Source of the DNA: Leucocoprinus leucothites | Taxonomy: Eukaryota > Basidiomycota > Agaricomycetes > Agaricales > Agaricaceae | DNA: 64,000 nucleotides | Direction: 5' to 3' | Assembly (NCBI GenBank): GCA_013368445.1 | Contig: JAACJO010000002.1 | Location: forward strand, 1-64,000 | Shown: positions 22,721 through 35,300 of the stretch, in pieces | Numbering within the stretch: position 1 is the stretch's first letter | Layout: each line of letters starts with the position of its first letter | Position numbers and translations under genes: made by a program | Notes under the pieces: model-generated | Databases searched by the model: none | Seen by the model: only the letters and a program-made list of their open reading frames with translations | What the model was told of the DNA's origin: nothing

Positions 22721-23636
22721 CAAAAGAAATATATGATTTTGGTACTGCCAGTGTTATCCATGTTCCAGCCGCCAACTCATACTGAATAATTATTCTCAAA
22801 AACATCAATGATGGTAGGACAATGGATACTCCACTGGAATATTTCATTGGTAATCCTCAATCCTCAAAACGTGACCCCATTTCCAAACTACAGAAATAAA
22901 GGTGAATGAAACACGATGTGTATAGTCCGTCACTGACTTAGAACATGTCTCAACTGCATTAGCCTGGGTCTATCTGCGAAACCCATCAACCGAAATGATA
23001 TCGCAGGTGGGATTGACCGAGGGAAAATCAAGGAAGAGCTCACGCGATTCAAACGGCGCCGACCGTTCTAAATATACGAGTTCCCGAGTACTGCTTGCCC
23101 CTTCAGGCCACAAGGATTGGGCGATCTGGCCGTCCCCAAGCTGCACTAACAAGTGGCATATATCATTCCTCTGTGTATGAACCCAGTCGAATCGACTTCT
23201 GCACAAGAGACTACATCGATTTCAAGTGATCCACTATCTCAGGAGGAAGTCCGTAACTCCGATCGGGCATCATTATGAGGTCTATGCAGCTTGTTACACA
23301 ATCAATTTCATAGAACGCTTACGGAGGCTCATGCCCCCCATATGGGTCTTCGGATCCTTTACATCGACTAGTATAGTTAAAATTTGTCATATTCCAATGG
23401 AACTCGCGTATTACAGAAGCTGGTGAACTACATGTCAAAAGCATCGAAATTTTTGAGCGTTGTTCATAGCATTTCGAGATCATGATGCTCCATAGAATGC
23501 ATATCTTCCATCATTGTTTATCCTCGTAGCTATGTCAGCAGAGCATAGCTCTCAACAATGGGCTCATGCTAATAAATAGATTCTCTGAGCAGTTGCACAT
23601 GACACTCCGCCCTCTACCCCTCTCAGTTTATCCTCA
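22721..23636. other. Upstream region of array copy D
   Basis: No supported gene. It shares the leader before copies B and E, and strings such as TCAACCGAAATGATATCG with 18,176-18,190 and 5,755-5,765. Confidence 0.45.
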
Positions 23637-24856
23637 ATGAACCCAGAAGTAATCCGCCACTCCGAAGCTATCGATCTCGTCAGCACAACGACCATACAAG
23701 GTGTATTATATGGAATTGGGTTTATACTATACTGCATGTGCCAACGGCTGTTATACAAGGATTTCCGCAAGGGCGACAAACCAAGGCACACAATACTCCT
23801 ATTTTTACACTCCTTTCTTGTCTTTGTGGTTGCGTCCATGGTCCTTGTCATCCTCACGCAGACAGCTCTTCTTGCCTATCTTGACCATAACGATTCCGTT
23901 GGAAGCCCAATATTATACGAGAAGGGCCTCCTGCCAGTGAAGCCTCCGAGTACATATAAACTTTTAAATATCGTTATCGGCCCGTTGATCTGCTTTCTGG
24001 TTGATGCCGCTGAGGTAGAGTCATCGCGTCACAGGTTGAACACACATGGTTAATGCTAATTATATTTCTTGTAGATTTGGCGTATATTCATCATCTGGTC
24101 CGAATCTCCCTATCGCGTCCACGCCGTTGTGGTATCTGTTCTCTGCAGCTTGGCCAACCCTAGTATGTCCATTTCTGCTTACCTTCTCTTCGCTGCCATG
24201 GTTATGTGGGATGTATCAGCATTTTTCATCTACTCGGCTATTGCTCTCTCCTCGCCCACCAATACATCATCAAACATCCAGATTATCGTATGCAATGGGA
24301 TCGAAACAATTACCATCCTGATTTACTTTTTGTTAATTGCTGGTCGAATAATTTTCGTGCGTCGACGTATTGCGAAGATGATGGGTATATTACCACCAAC
24401 GCCTGTTGATTCACATATACTTACTTTCGTGTCTAGGGGAGACTTTTTCCTCGCTGTCCAATGGATACACAAGCGTTGTGGCAATCCTAGCCGAGTCCTA
24501 TGCCCTTGCAGCAGTTGTCTCACTCGGAGCCACTATTTCATCAGCTGCATTTGACGTCCGGAGACCCGCTCTCTTTTTTTTCAGGGCAATAAGTCCTCAT
24601 GTCAACGTATGTACGAGGAACAACGATAGAGTCCACTAGTAGCTAACGTCCTGCTTGTGACTTTATTTAGATGATTTCTTACCTTCTTGTTTTATATCGT
24701 GTGCTCTCCGGACGTGCTTGGAACCGAGACACCGAACGTCAACTTACAACTTTGCGATGGAACTATCAGGACACTAACACAACAACTCGGATATCTCAGA
24801 TTCCACACAACAGCAATGTCATTGGATCCTTACCGCTTAATGGTTCCTTGGCATAG
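23637..24856 (+). CDS. Multi-helix (7TM-like) membrane protein, array copy D (intact)
   Basis: Four exons: 23,637-24,014, 24,075-24,384, 24,437-24,606 and 24,671-24,856. Exon lengths are identical to copy B (378, 310, 170 and 186 nt), and there is no in-frame stop after splicing. It begins MNPEVIRHSEAID. It shows the same helices and the YCMCQRLLYKDFRKGD loop. The segment after WRIFIIWSESPYRVH is more diverged from B (LANPSMSISAYLLF versus LAYVCKCGSACSIL). The last exon ends RDTERQLTTLRWNYQD plus a short tail. Probably functional; role unknown. Confidence 0.82.
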
Positions 24857-27563
24857 TCTCTGTTTAGAAGAGAATTGGTATCGAAGATTGTCTCTGCAGA
24901 AGTTGCGTATATTGCTGAGAAATATCGTTCTATCGTTCCGTCATTAGTTTCGTTACTCTTGATCATCGAGTGAAACTCATAGATAACCTGGGTATCAAGC
25001 CAAAGTACTAGTGTGCCTGTATCATCGGCTCCCATCCTGTACTCTCCATATTCAATTTAACTTTTAAAAATTGCGCATCATGCGATGTGCTACTACATCC
25101 GGCTCCGACGGCATCTACTATCCAGTCCGACTTCGAGACACAAGTAAGCACAAATAGATGCCAGACTGCATGGTGGGCGTGAAGTCGTGAGTCATGAGAG
25201 ACGTAGATGTAGCGCCACCCACGAAAGACACTCATTGTTGAGCAATCGCCAAACCTGTGTATTGTTGCCGTCGTGGAATAAGAGTGAAGGCTATCCGGAG
25301 AAATCGAGGTTCGAACGATCAACGTGTTTCGGTGAGATTCCAAGAATAACCATTACATCCATAAAGCGCTGAAGTTGGCTCCTCAATAGTTGAATCTAGC
25401 CAACGCGGAGATACGAGACTAAACATCACTGCTGATGAATCGGAGGTTGACCTCATATCCTTTCTGGAGGAGATTTCGCTGCGTGGGTAAATGTCGTGAT
25501 CAGCAAGGTGGCTAAATCGTGGTCTCGTTAGCCGTACCACGGTCAGATTTTGTCTCTAGAACTGCCTTGCGGGGAGAGATAGATGGCTCCTGCCTTCGGG
25601 GATGGCAAAGGGGCGGCATGGCGAAGGGAACTCTTTCCATGCATATCTCAGGATGGAGTGCAATCTCGATAGCTATATTTTCTCGTGATCTCTGGATGCA
25701 CCACCAAGTCATTTCAACCAAAGTTGAAGTGGGAATCGATAATGTACGATATTACAAAAACGATGGAGGAGAATTGACGATTTATTTTCGTTTATATGAG
25801 TCAACCATGGGGCTCTGATGAATTAAGTCTATGGGACTATGAGATGCGTATAGTCGTGATTGGATAATCGACTTACCCATATGACCTCCAACTTGTGGTT
25901 CGTCCAAACCTCCCCGCCCCTCCTCGTAGGTCCGCAACGTCTATTACGAGCTTCATCTGAAGTTCTGCACATCGCTTGAGAACACAATCAAAGGTGACAA
26001 GAATGACGCGACGATAGTGACGCGAATATCCAAAGTCAGATTGAGCCAGGGGGTTGCCTGTGAGTGGTTCTTGACAATTTGGGAGTCATTTCGCACTATT
26101 CAAATAATATGAATCTGCTGGGATGTGAGCTGCTATTGGGTGAAAAGAATCAGAATCACAATAGACCAGGCATACCTCCGCGGTACGTAACGTAGGATCC
26201 ACCACTCGATCGCATCCAATGATGAAAACGGCCAAATATTGGACCATACATGTCGTAAAACTAATCTGTGATAGGGTGACGCAAGGTAAGGTTATCTGCG
26301 TACTTCGGAGCTGGTGGCAAGCATTCCTTGACTGAGGCGTTGCAAACAGACGAGGGAGGTTACAATGGTCCGGTTCCTTAAGAGGTAGTAGGAGTGTTGG
26401 TTGGGATGAAGAGTGGTTTTATGCGTAAGACGTCCAGACTCCAATTAGACACCGAGCTCCACAGTGGACGACACCTTAGGCTACAGGCCCAGCCAAAGTC
26501 CGCGACGGAATTCTACAGTTCCCCGTATTAGTCCAACTCGTATGGATTGTGTGCTCCTCCAGTTCAGATAGACACGGCATGCTGGCTGGAAACTGCGGAT
26601 CAGGCAAGGAGCAGTGGGTGATATACACGACGCACAATGGCCCTCACAAGTCACTATAAGGAAGTGAGCCACAGGAAGCCAATGTATCAAGAGAATTAAC
26701 ACATGTTGACAAGAACCACGGCCGTGAACCTGAAATCGACAACTGAGCGGGCGAGGGAAGTCGGGACGGGTATGGAGGCAAGCTGAGGCAAACACATGGC
26801 GTCCAATTTCCCCAAAGGCACGTGATTGGCATCCCTCACGAACCAAATATCCGACAAGCTGTATTCCAGCCGCCAGCTTCTCCACAGACAGCTCACACTG
26901 AATAATTACACTCATAAATATATTCAATTCCAACGATGGTAGGACGACGGATACACTACCGGAGTTCAAGTAGCACCAACTTTAAAAAATACAAGTTGCT
27001 GAGTACTGCCACCTGTCTCCTCCACCTCACAAGCCTTGAGTAGTATGGCCACCGCCTCTGCCGCACTAACAGGCCGAATATATCATCCTTCTGTGTATGA
27101 ATCGACTTCCGCAGAGTAGTTGACATTGATTTCAGGTGATTTGCTAACTCGGGAAGAAGTCCACAAGTCCGATGGACATCAAATGTCCATGCAGCTGGAT
27201 CTCTATATCAATTACATTGCGTGTTACGGCGGCGGCTCATGCCTCCCACGTGGATTTGTGGATCCATTATACCAACTAGTAAATCCAAATTTTCTTCATA
27301 TTTCATGGCAATTGTATGCTACAGAAGTTGGTCAATGAATGTATTGTCAAAAAAAAAAGCATTCAAGTTTTGAGACTTCCTGATGACATTTTGAGACCAC
27401 GATACTCGCACTACTTCATCAGAATCCGAATTTCCCTCCATTGATCATCTCCGCAGCTGTACTAACAGTGCATAGCCCTCAACAACGGTCTGGCATTGAT
27501 GAAGAGATCCTCGAAATAACTGTACACGACATTCCTCCCTTTACCCCTCATAGCTTACCCCCA
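24857..27563. other. Array spacer between copies D and E with decayed module M5
   Basis: The first part continues the shared downstream sequence of copy D. Module M5 spans about 25,300-26,840: a DGV/PNM remnant near 25,311-25,380, the TATGACCTCCAACTTGTGG string near 25,880, a decayed centre, and CACGTGATT at 26,819-26,827. The part after 26,840 is the shared upstream region of the membrane-protein gene. A plus-strand open stretch at 25,519-25,818 overlaps a segment that recurs near 35,790-35,960, and I do not treat it as a gene. Confidence 0.45.
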
Positions 27564-28775
27564 ATGGATCCGGAAGCTATCCGCCGCTTGGTAGCTATCG
27601 ATTTCGTCAGTTCAACAACCCTCCAAGCCGTATTCTACGGAATTGGCTTTACACTCTACTGCATGTGCCAACGGTTATTATATAAGGATTTCCGTCAGGG
27701 AGACAGACCAAGGCACACAGCGGTGTTATTTTTCCACTCTCTTTTCGTTTTTGTACTTGCGTCCACGTCCATTGTCATCAGGACACAGACAGCTTTTTTG
27801 GCCTATCTTGACCATAACAAGTCTGTCGTAGGCCCAGTGATGTACGAAACTGGCATCCTGCAAACCCCTAGTGCATATGGATTTTTGATTATGATTATCG
27901 GCCCATTGACCAGCTGTCTGGTTGCTGCTGCCGAGGTAAAGGATTTGCACCCCACGATAAATACACACTAATCAATCTAATTATATTTCTTGTAGATTTG
28001 GCGTATATTCGTCATCTGGTCAGAATCTCCCTATGCTATACACATCATCGTGATAACCATTTTCTGCTACTTGGCTGATATTTGTAGGTCAGCCTCTGCT
28101 TGTTACTCTTACCTGTTATACTCATGTGGGACATATCAGCATTTTTCATCTACTCGTCTATTGCTGCCTCACCGCTCATTAATACATCATCAGTCATTCA
28201 TATTATCGTGTGCCAGGGGATGGGAGTAATTACCACCCTGCTTTGCTTTTTGTTAATTGCTGGTCGAATAATTTTCGTGCGTCGACGTATTGCACAGATA
28301 ATGGGTATATATTTCCGATGCCTGTTGACTAATCCATACTTACTTTCGTGTCTAGGGGGGACTTCGTCCTCGCTATCCAGTGGATATACAACCATTGTGG
28401 CAATCCTGACTGAATCCTATGCCATTTCAGCAGCTGACTCACTCGGAGGCACCATTTCATCAGCTGTATTTGACATCCGGAGACCTGCTCTCTCTGTTTT
28501 CAGAGCAATAAGTCCTCACGTCAACGTATGTATGAGGAACGACGATAGAGTCCACTAGCAGCTAACATCCTGCCTTTGACCTTATTTAGATGATTGCTTA
28601 CTTTCTTGTTCTATATCGTGTGCTCTCCGGGCGTGCGTGGAGCCGAGATACGGAACGTCAACTTACAACCTTGCAGTGGAATCATCAAGAAAATGATACA
28701 ACAGATCGGGCCCTGCAAACCCCGGACAACAGAAATGTCATCGGACCTTTACTTCCTGACGGTTCCCTGGCATAA
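27564..28775 (+). pseudogene. Membrane-protein array copy E, probable 1-nt frameshift in exon 2
   Basis: Same exon plan as copies B and D: 27,564-27,935, 27,996-28,304, 28,356-28,525 and 28,590-28,775. Exon 2 is 309 nt instead of 310. The missing base falls near 28,090-28,130, where the frame of FCYLADICRSASACY has to shift to continue as VILMWDISAFFIYS. All other exons are open and conserved (LIAGRIIFVRRRIAQIMG; ILTESYAISAADSLGG). Unless splicing differs here, the protein is truncated in its middle. Confidence 0.65.
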
Positions 28776-31337
28776 TCCCTGTTTGGAGAAGAATTGGATC
28801 GAAGATTATCTCTGAAGAGGTTGTTCATATTGCTGATAAATCTCGTTCTATCGTTCCGTCATTTGTTTCGTTACTGTTAACTATCGAGTAGAATTTATAG
28901 ATCGCCTGGCGCCAAGTCAAACTACTAGTTACATGTATTATCGGCTCTCATCCTATATTCTCCATATTCAAGTTAAGTTTATTAAAAAAAATGGTGCATC
29001 ATATACGGAGTCAGCTCGTTGAGAAAATATGTTTTGTGAGGCGAATCGATAAATACAACACGTACCCACACTATGTTAACACGGTATCCTGCTGCATCTG
29101 GCTCCGACGGCATCTACTATCCAATCCTCCCTTGAAGCTCGATTGCACTTGATCAGCAAGCGTGAATAGAGGCTAGACCGCAAGGTAGGTGTAAACTCGT
29201 GAGTCGCGACAGAGGTAGATGTAACACTGCCCACGAAGACACTCACCGTTGCCACATTGAGCGTTGAGTACTCGCAGCCTGCGTGAGTAAACGTGAGGCA
29301 ATTGGTGATGCATATCCGTTTAGATGAGTTGATTGTGGGGCCGGAACGATTGAGTCTACGGGGTTATGAGGTGTGTATGGTCATAATTAGATAATCGACT
29401 CACTCATATGACCCCCAACTTATAGTTCCTCCAAGCCTGAGCTTCACTCGAAGCTCTTGCGTCGTTTGAGAACATGACCAAAGGTGGTGAGAGTGACGCG
29501 ACGATAGCGATGTGAAGATCCTAAATTAGATTGAGTGAGGGAGTTGTCTTGTGAGCAATTCTCGACAATGTGGGAGTAGTTCCGTATTACTCAAGTAAAT
29601 GAACCTGCTAGGATATGAGATCGCTACTGGGTATAGAGGAACAGAATAAAAAGTGGACCAGGCGTGCCTCTGCTATATGTAATGTCGATTTTCCGTCATT
29701 CCGTCGCCCCCATCGAGAAAATGGCCAAGTACTGGACCATACAGGTGTAGGACTAATCTGTGGTTATGTGGCGTGAAGTGGGGGTGCCTGCGTACTTCAG
29801 AACAGGCTGCCAGCACACCTTGACTGAAGTGTTGCAGCAAGACCGGGTGGAGAAGGGAGGTTAAATGAGCCCGATGCCCTACGAGGTAGCTGGGACTGTT
29901 GGTTGGGGTGCGGGTGGCTATATGCACAAGATGTCCAGCCAGACATCACTGTCTCCATGGGCGATACCTCGAGCGCAGCCAAAAGTCCAAGGCAAGATTT
30001 CCACAGTTAGTCTAACTCAGATGGTTTGTATGTCCCTCCAGTGTGGATAGGCACGGCATGCCGGCGGGAAGCTGGGGCCAGGCGAGGAGCAGTGAACAAA
30101 AAAACATAATGCATGGGGGCTCTCACGAGTGTCCAGGTAAGCAAGATTCATGAGCCGTGCACTCGAAATCCACGACTGAGCGAATGAAGGCAGGAGTTCA
30201 GGGAAACGATGGTCAGCCCGAGCGTCCAGCCCCCAGTGTCGCCGAGGTCCCGCTGACACGTGATTAATACCTTCTAGCACCTCCATCTCATACGACTTGA
30301 CTTGCCTCTGGCTAGTATGCCCGTGCTAGTTTCAGCGGCATTCCGAGTATAACTATCAACCGCTTCCAATGAGCCAAATACACAGAATGAGGGGATCATC
30401 ATTATCAATGGCCCATCCGGACAGTTGTTCAGTGTGTTAATTTCGGTTGCGTGAAAAATAGACGTACCCAACCTCCCGTCTTCAGCTCTCCTACTTCCGC
30501 TGCCCCCTCTCAACTATCACACCAATCACCTTCGTTTTCCGATGAGGAGCTCACCGCATCCATCCACTCTTCAAGGGTATGCTTTCTTCTCTCCATACGA
30601 CATGCCGCTTGGCCTGATCAAGACGACCAGCCACTACCTTCATCTTCTCTGATTATTTGTTCCGAGATTTTCGCAAGACCTACGAATACCGTTGTTTCCC
30701 TAATAGAATGATAACTTGATCTCGATTGATGTTTATATCGTTTCATGTATAGAAGAGACGATCTGCAGTTGTAATTCTCAGCCATCATTAGAGTTCCGGG
30801 ATTACTGCACACTCGGCTGCATGATTCGGAATTCGATTCCCCCGACTAGCGTCACTTCTTAAAGGACATTAAAGTCAATTCATGAAACGACCACGACTGT
30901 CCATATCCACCTCAATCAGTTTTGAGCCCAGGTACCAATTTCATCAAGCGCCTGAAAAATCACTCCAAGCATGCGTTCAGGGGGCAAGTCGCCAGGAGCT
31001 CAATGAAGAAATGAATAATACGACGACCTCTAAAAGTGACCTCGGGCCCAGTTATATGACTCATCGTGAGTTCGACTCCCTGAAAAGGCAATTTGTACTT
31101 GGCCACGCTCTCCGATAGAGTCGAGCTAATGTCATGCAATTTGTTTGCTTCGACACACTATGTTATACGTTTCTGAAACATATCTGTTTTCGCTTAATGA
31201 TATTTTGTTGGTTACAACTTATATAATGGTAAACTGGCGAAAAGTCGAAAATAATTACTTGAAGTGTCCATTGAGCCATGCGACTGTAAGCTAAACAAAG
31301 GTCATGCTCCCTGTACAACATTCTCTGAATGAACATG
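28776..31337. other. Array spacer with decayed module M6
   Basis: It starts with the shared downstream region of copy E. M6 lies at about 29,310-30,280, with CACGTGATT at 30,257-30,265. 30,290-30,760 resembles 33,830-34,220 (a minus-strand frame with LEEWM and GPLIMxIP), so these two blocks are tandem copies about 3.5 kb apart. No intact gene is seen. Confidence 0.45.
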
Positions 31338-32349
31338 CTACACCCCCTCTTTATTCTTCTTCGGCATCGGTGGCATTCCAATGCCCAAGCAAGCACCGAT
31401 AATGATCGCCTCCGTAATACAGCAAATGATCACAGATGCAAGGTTCCACTGTTTTATGACATCTTCCCTTCTGAATGGTACTTTCTTGATCTGCACATGG
31501 AATATGAGTAGGAATAGGGTATAAACCATGAAAAGAGGCGAGATGATGAATGCGCAACGGCGAATGATCTTCGAAAACGAGACAGTTCAAATATTAACAA
31601 CGAGAGGAGGAGGCAAAGGTACGCACGAAATGATCATTTACTCGGGGTGATTTTCTCGCACGAACATACAGCATGGTGGAAGTCACGGCAATGTTCACCG
31701 CAGCCAAGAAGAGGAAGGAATAATATGCTATGACAAGGTGGTCCACAGTCTCTGCCTCTGCCTCTGCAGGCCCTGGAGTTGTAGGGTACGCCATTTGCAT
31801 TCTCACCACTCGCATGCTCAAAGCTAGGAGTATGACAACCAAAATGGCGTCTGCGATTCCCTTGACATCCCTTATCCAGGGCGGAGTGCATAACACAATC
31901 TTTTCCCGGCACGAGAGAAGTGCCAGGATACTCGAGATGAGGAATATGTCTGCGAGATACGCCATCGCATCCCAGGCTACAAAGAAGCTCGTAGATAAGC
32001 TCCCAACTTCTTCCGCGAATGTGTTGTACGTTTTCCCCACGTACGTTGCAACCAGCCCGTAGGTAGTGGTAAGGAGTAATGTTGCTATCAGGAGACAGAT
32101 GGGAAATATCGGACCAACGCTGTATTCCACTGTTGCAATTGATGGGGGCATCTTGCTGACCCGCCTGCATGAGTTGGAGAACGCGAATATAGCGGCATAA
32201 AAGGGTTCGAGGGAGAAATCAGAATCTCCACCGCTGCCGCCAAACGATCCTCCTCCTCCACCACCATGCCCACGCCCTCTTGCTGAGATCAAGGAAGGAA
32301 GAAATGTGAGGGCGAAAATTAGAATATGAGACACCTGAATCAAGAGCAT
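31338..32349 (-). CDS. Glycine-rich multi-helix membrane protein (about 317 aa)
   Basis: Two exons: 32,349-31,627 and 31,568-31,338, with a 58-nt GT-AG intron in phase 0. The ATG at 32,349 opens a hydrophobic segment (ILIFALTFLPSLISA) that looks like a signal peptide or first helix. It is followed by a glycine run (GRGHGGGGGGSFGGSGG) and then six or so hydrophobic helices, including GPIFPICLLIATLLLTTTYG, DAILVVILLALSM and, in exon 2, ASVIICCITEAIIIGACLG. The tail is PMPKKNKEGV. It is not obviously related to the array genes. Similar glycine-rich-then-helical proteins occur in agaricomycetes, but I know no function. The gene is intact and stands alone between decayed modules. Confidence 0.78.
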
Positions 32350-35300
32350 TGCTAGTAGAGAAAAGTTGGAGATGCTGAATGGTGCGCTATTTGAACACTT
32401 TAGACAAACCCGAAATAACTGGATAAGGATAGAGAAGAACTTACTTGACTACTCTATGAATGATGACGGCCAGAATTAAAGCGAAAGCGATTGGAAAGTC
32501 ACGTATTAGCATACCGAGGCTGTGATGAGTCAAATGAGGAACCGTGGATGCTGTGAGTCTCCCTCCTTGTAGAAGAACAGTTCGTTCTAGCTGTGATGTG
32601 CATTGTATCACTCACTGGCAGGGTACTCGGAATTAACCGTTCCCGAGTGCAGAGACTGCTGCTCATCTGGTTGAGGTAACTTGCCACAGCACCTAGTCGC
32701 AGGCTCGTTGTTTGGGGTATCGTGACTGTCTGTAAGGCATGTCGTCCAGTTCGTCGCTTCTATGGATACATTCACAGGATAAAATGATCAGCAGAGTGTT
32801 CAAGACGTATTTTCTTGATTGGTCGAGGGAAACTGAAGGATCCCATCTGTCATATGAGAGGAGTGGATGCACCCCGTGGCTCCCAGGGAATGCCAGATGA
32901 CAGTAACAGGATTTTGTGTTGGGAACTGCCGAGTTACATCGCGAGAAAGCTCCCGAGAATATTCCCAGAGCGGTGATTGAGCACGGTGATTGGTCAAGGG
33001 GGAGAATGGCTTGAGAACATGACCAACGTGGCCAAAAGATGGATATTGGGTATGACAAAAGGGTATATTGGGTATGACACAAGGGTAGTAACCTGAATAA
33101 CCAAAGTCAGATTCAGAGAGTTGTCTTGCGAGCGACTCTCGACAATTTGGGAGTCGTTTCATGCTCCTCAAACAAGATGAACCCCCGCCGGGACGCTGAG
33201 ATCTGAAATCGTTACGGGTGTAGAGAAACGGTGTCAATAGACCAGGCGTACCCTGCTATATGCAATTACTCCGTCACCTCCAATAATGAGCACTGGACCA
33301 TACGGGTCGTAAGACTAATCCATGAGTGGGTGATGCGAGACAAGGCTGTCGGCGTGCTTCAGAACTGGTGGCAAGGATTCCTTGACCGAGACGTTGTAGG
33401 AAGGCAGGCGGAGAAGAGAAATTAAATGGGCCCAGTGCCCTAAGAGGTAGCTGGGAGTGTTGGTTGGGATGAGGGGTGGCTATATGCACAAGACGTCCAG
33501 CCAGACATCAACCTTCTCCATGGGCGATACCTCGAGCGCATTCAAAGTTGCTCTAACTCGTATGTTTCGTGTCCCTCTGCAGCTCAGATATGTACGGCAC
33601 GCTGGCTGGAAGCTGGGGTCAGGCGAGGGTCAGTGAGTGGTATACACAACGCTCGGGAACTCTCACAAGCGAATGCGGGTAAGGAAGATCCATGGGCCGT
33701 GCACTCGAAATCGACAACTGAGCGAATGAGGGTTGGAAGTTGAGGGAAATGATGGTCAGCCCAAGCGTCCAGCGCCAGCCGTCGCCGAGGTCCCACTAAC
33801 ACGTGATTAGTACCTTCCACTAGCACCTCAACTTGCCTCCCACTCTTCGGTATCCACATTCCGAGCATAACTATCACCTGCTTCCACCTGAGCCAATTCC
33901 GCAGAATCAGGGGATTATCATTATCAATGGCCCATCCAGACAGCTGCCCATGCGTCGATTGTGGTTGCATGAAAAAATAGACGTGCTGTTCAGCTCTTCC
34001 ACTTCCTCGGCCGCCTCAACTATCACCCCAATCACGGCGGTTTTCGAGGAGAAGCGCACCGCCCCCATCCACTCCTCGAGGGCTGTGTTTTCTTCTCTGA
34101 GTCTATACGACATGCCGCCTAGCCGAATCAAGGAACAGCCACTACCTTCATCTCCTCTGATTATCTTGTTCCGAAATATTCGCAAGACCCGAGACTATTT
34201 TAGTTTCCCTAATAGCAGGATGGACTGATGTCGATTGATATTTATATCATTTCACTGTGAAGAGGCGATCTGCGCTTGCAATTTTCAGTCGTCGTTGGAG
34301 TTCCGGGATCGTTACACAGATCAGCTGCACAATTCAGAATGTAATTTCCCCAAGCGTCTCAAACGAGACCTTCAACAAATCTGGATATCTCCACAGGTTG
34401 ATAAACATAAACAGGATTTTCGGGATATCTGATGACTCTGATAAATGTATAACCTCTGAGGTCCTCCAGCCTTTGGGGATCAACGCCAGAGCCTTGATAT
34501 ACATATACTTGGTGTTAGTCTGGAGATCCTGACATTCAAATTTAGCAGTAATATCTAAAGTGAAGCCCCTTCATCGCTGTACATAACTCAAACCTTACTG
34601 ATAAACCCACCCTAATAACACAGTCACAGATCACGAAACACTCGCGTTCAATACGCTCATCACATGTATATTTCACAAAGAAGTCACTTGGCAAAGTACT
34701 TGGCATCAATGCAGGTGAATACGAAAGCAATGTGGATAGCAAGGAGAAGGGTGGTGGTAGTGGGGGCGAGGGTGTGAGCTTAAGCTTTAAACGCCATTCA
34801 GACTCATCGTGAAGTCTCTGCCATCACACCAGTTCCCGTTCAACTGGACTGAACGCTACCCATGTGTCGAAACACCAGGATACACATCACGATGTTATGG
34901 AACAAAGACTTTGCTGGGACGGCTTGTGGCACATTCGTAAGCCCCCGGGATCTCTCGCAACAGAGGGTCGATAAGTGCTTTCCAGACTCGCCTAACCCAT
35001 CTGCTCAGGTTACTCAGCCCATTGCACATACGCTGTAAATTGTCACTGTTAGCACGAGCTCCTCAGACCCTTCGTATCTGTTTGCTCAGTAAGTCACCGC
35101 GCCAGTGCATATATATCGAACAATGAAATCCAATTATCAAAGATGGTATCCAGTGACAGAGTTTGCGCAAAGGATTCAAGAACAATCGGCCACGCCTACT
35201 TGACTAGTTTATAAAATACTCAATATTCTGAATCCAGATTGGTGAGTTTGAGATATCACCGCGCTGGAAAAATAGAGCGTATCTACTGCCTACATCAGCG

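Noticed and set aside
30800..31110. GTTCGA/ATTCGATTCC strings that resemble a tRNA B box (near 30,831 and 31,072)
   Set aside because: No matching A box, acceptor stem or anticodon arm could be drawn.
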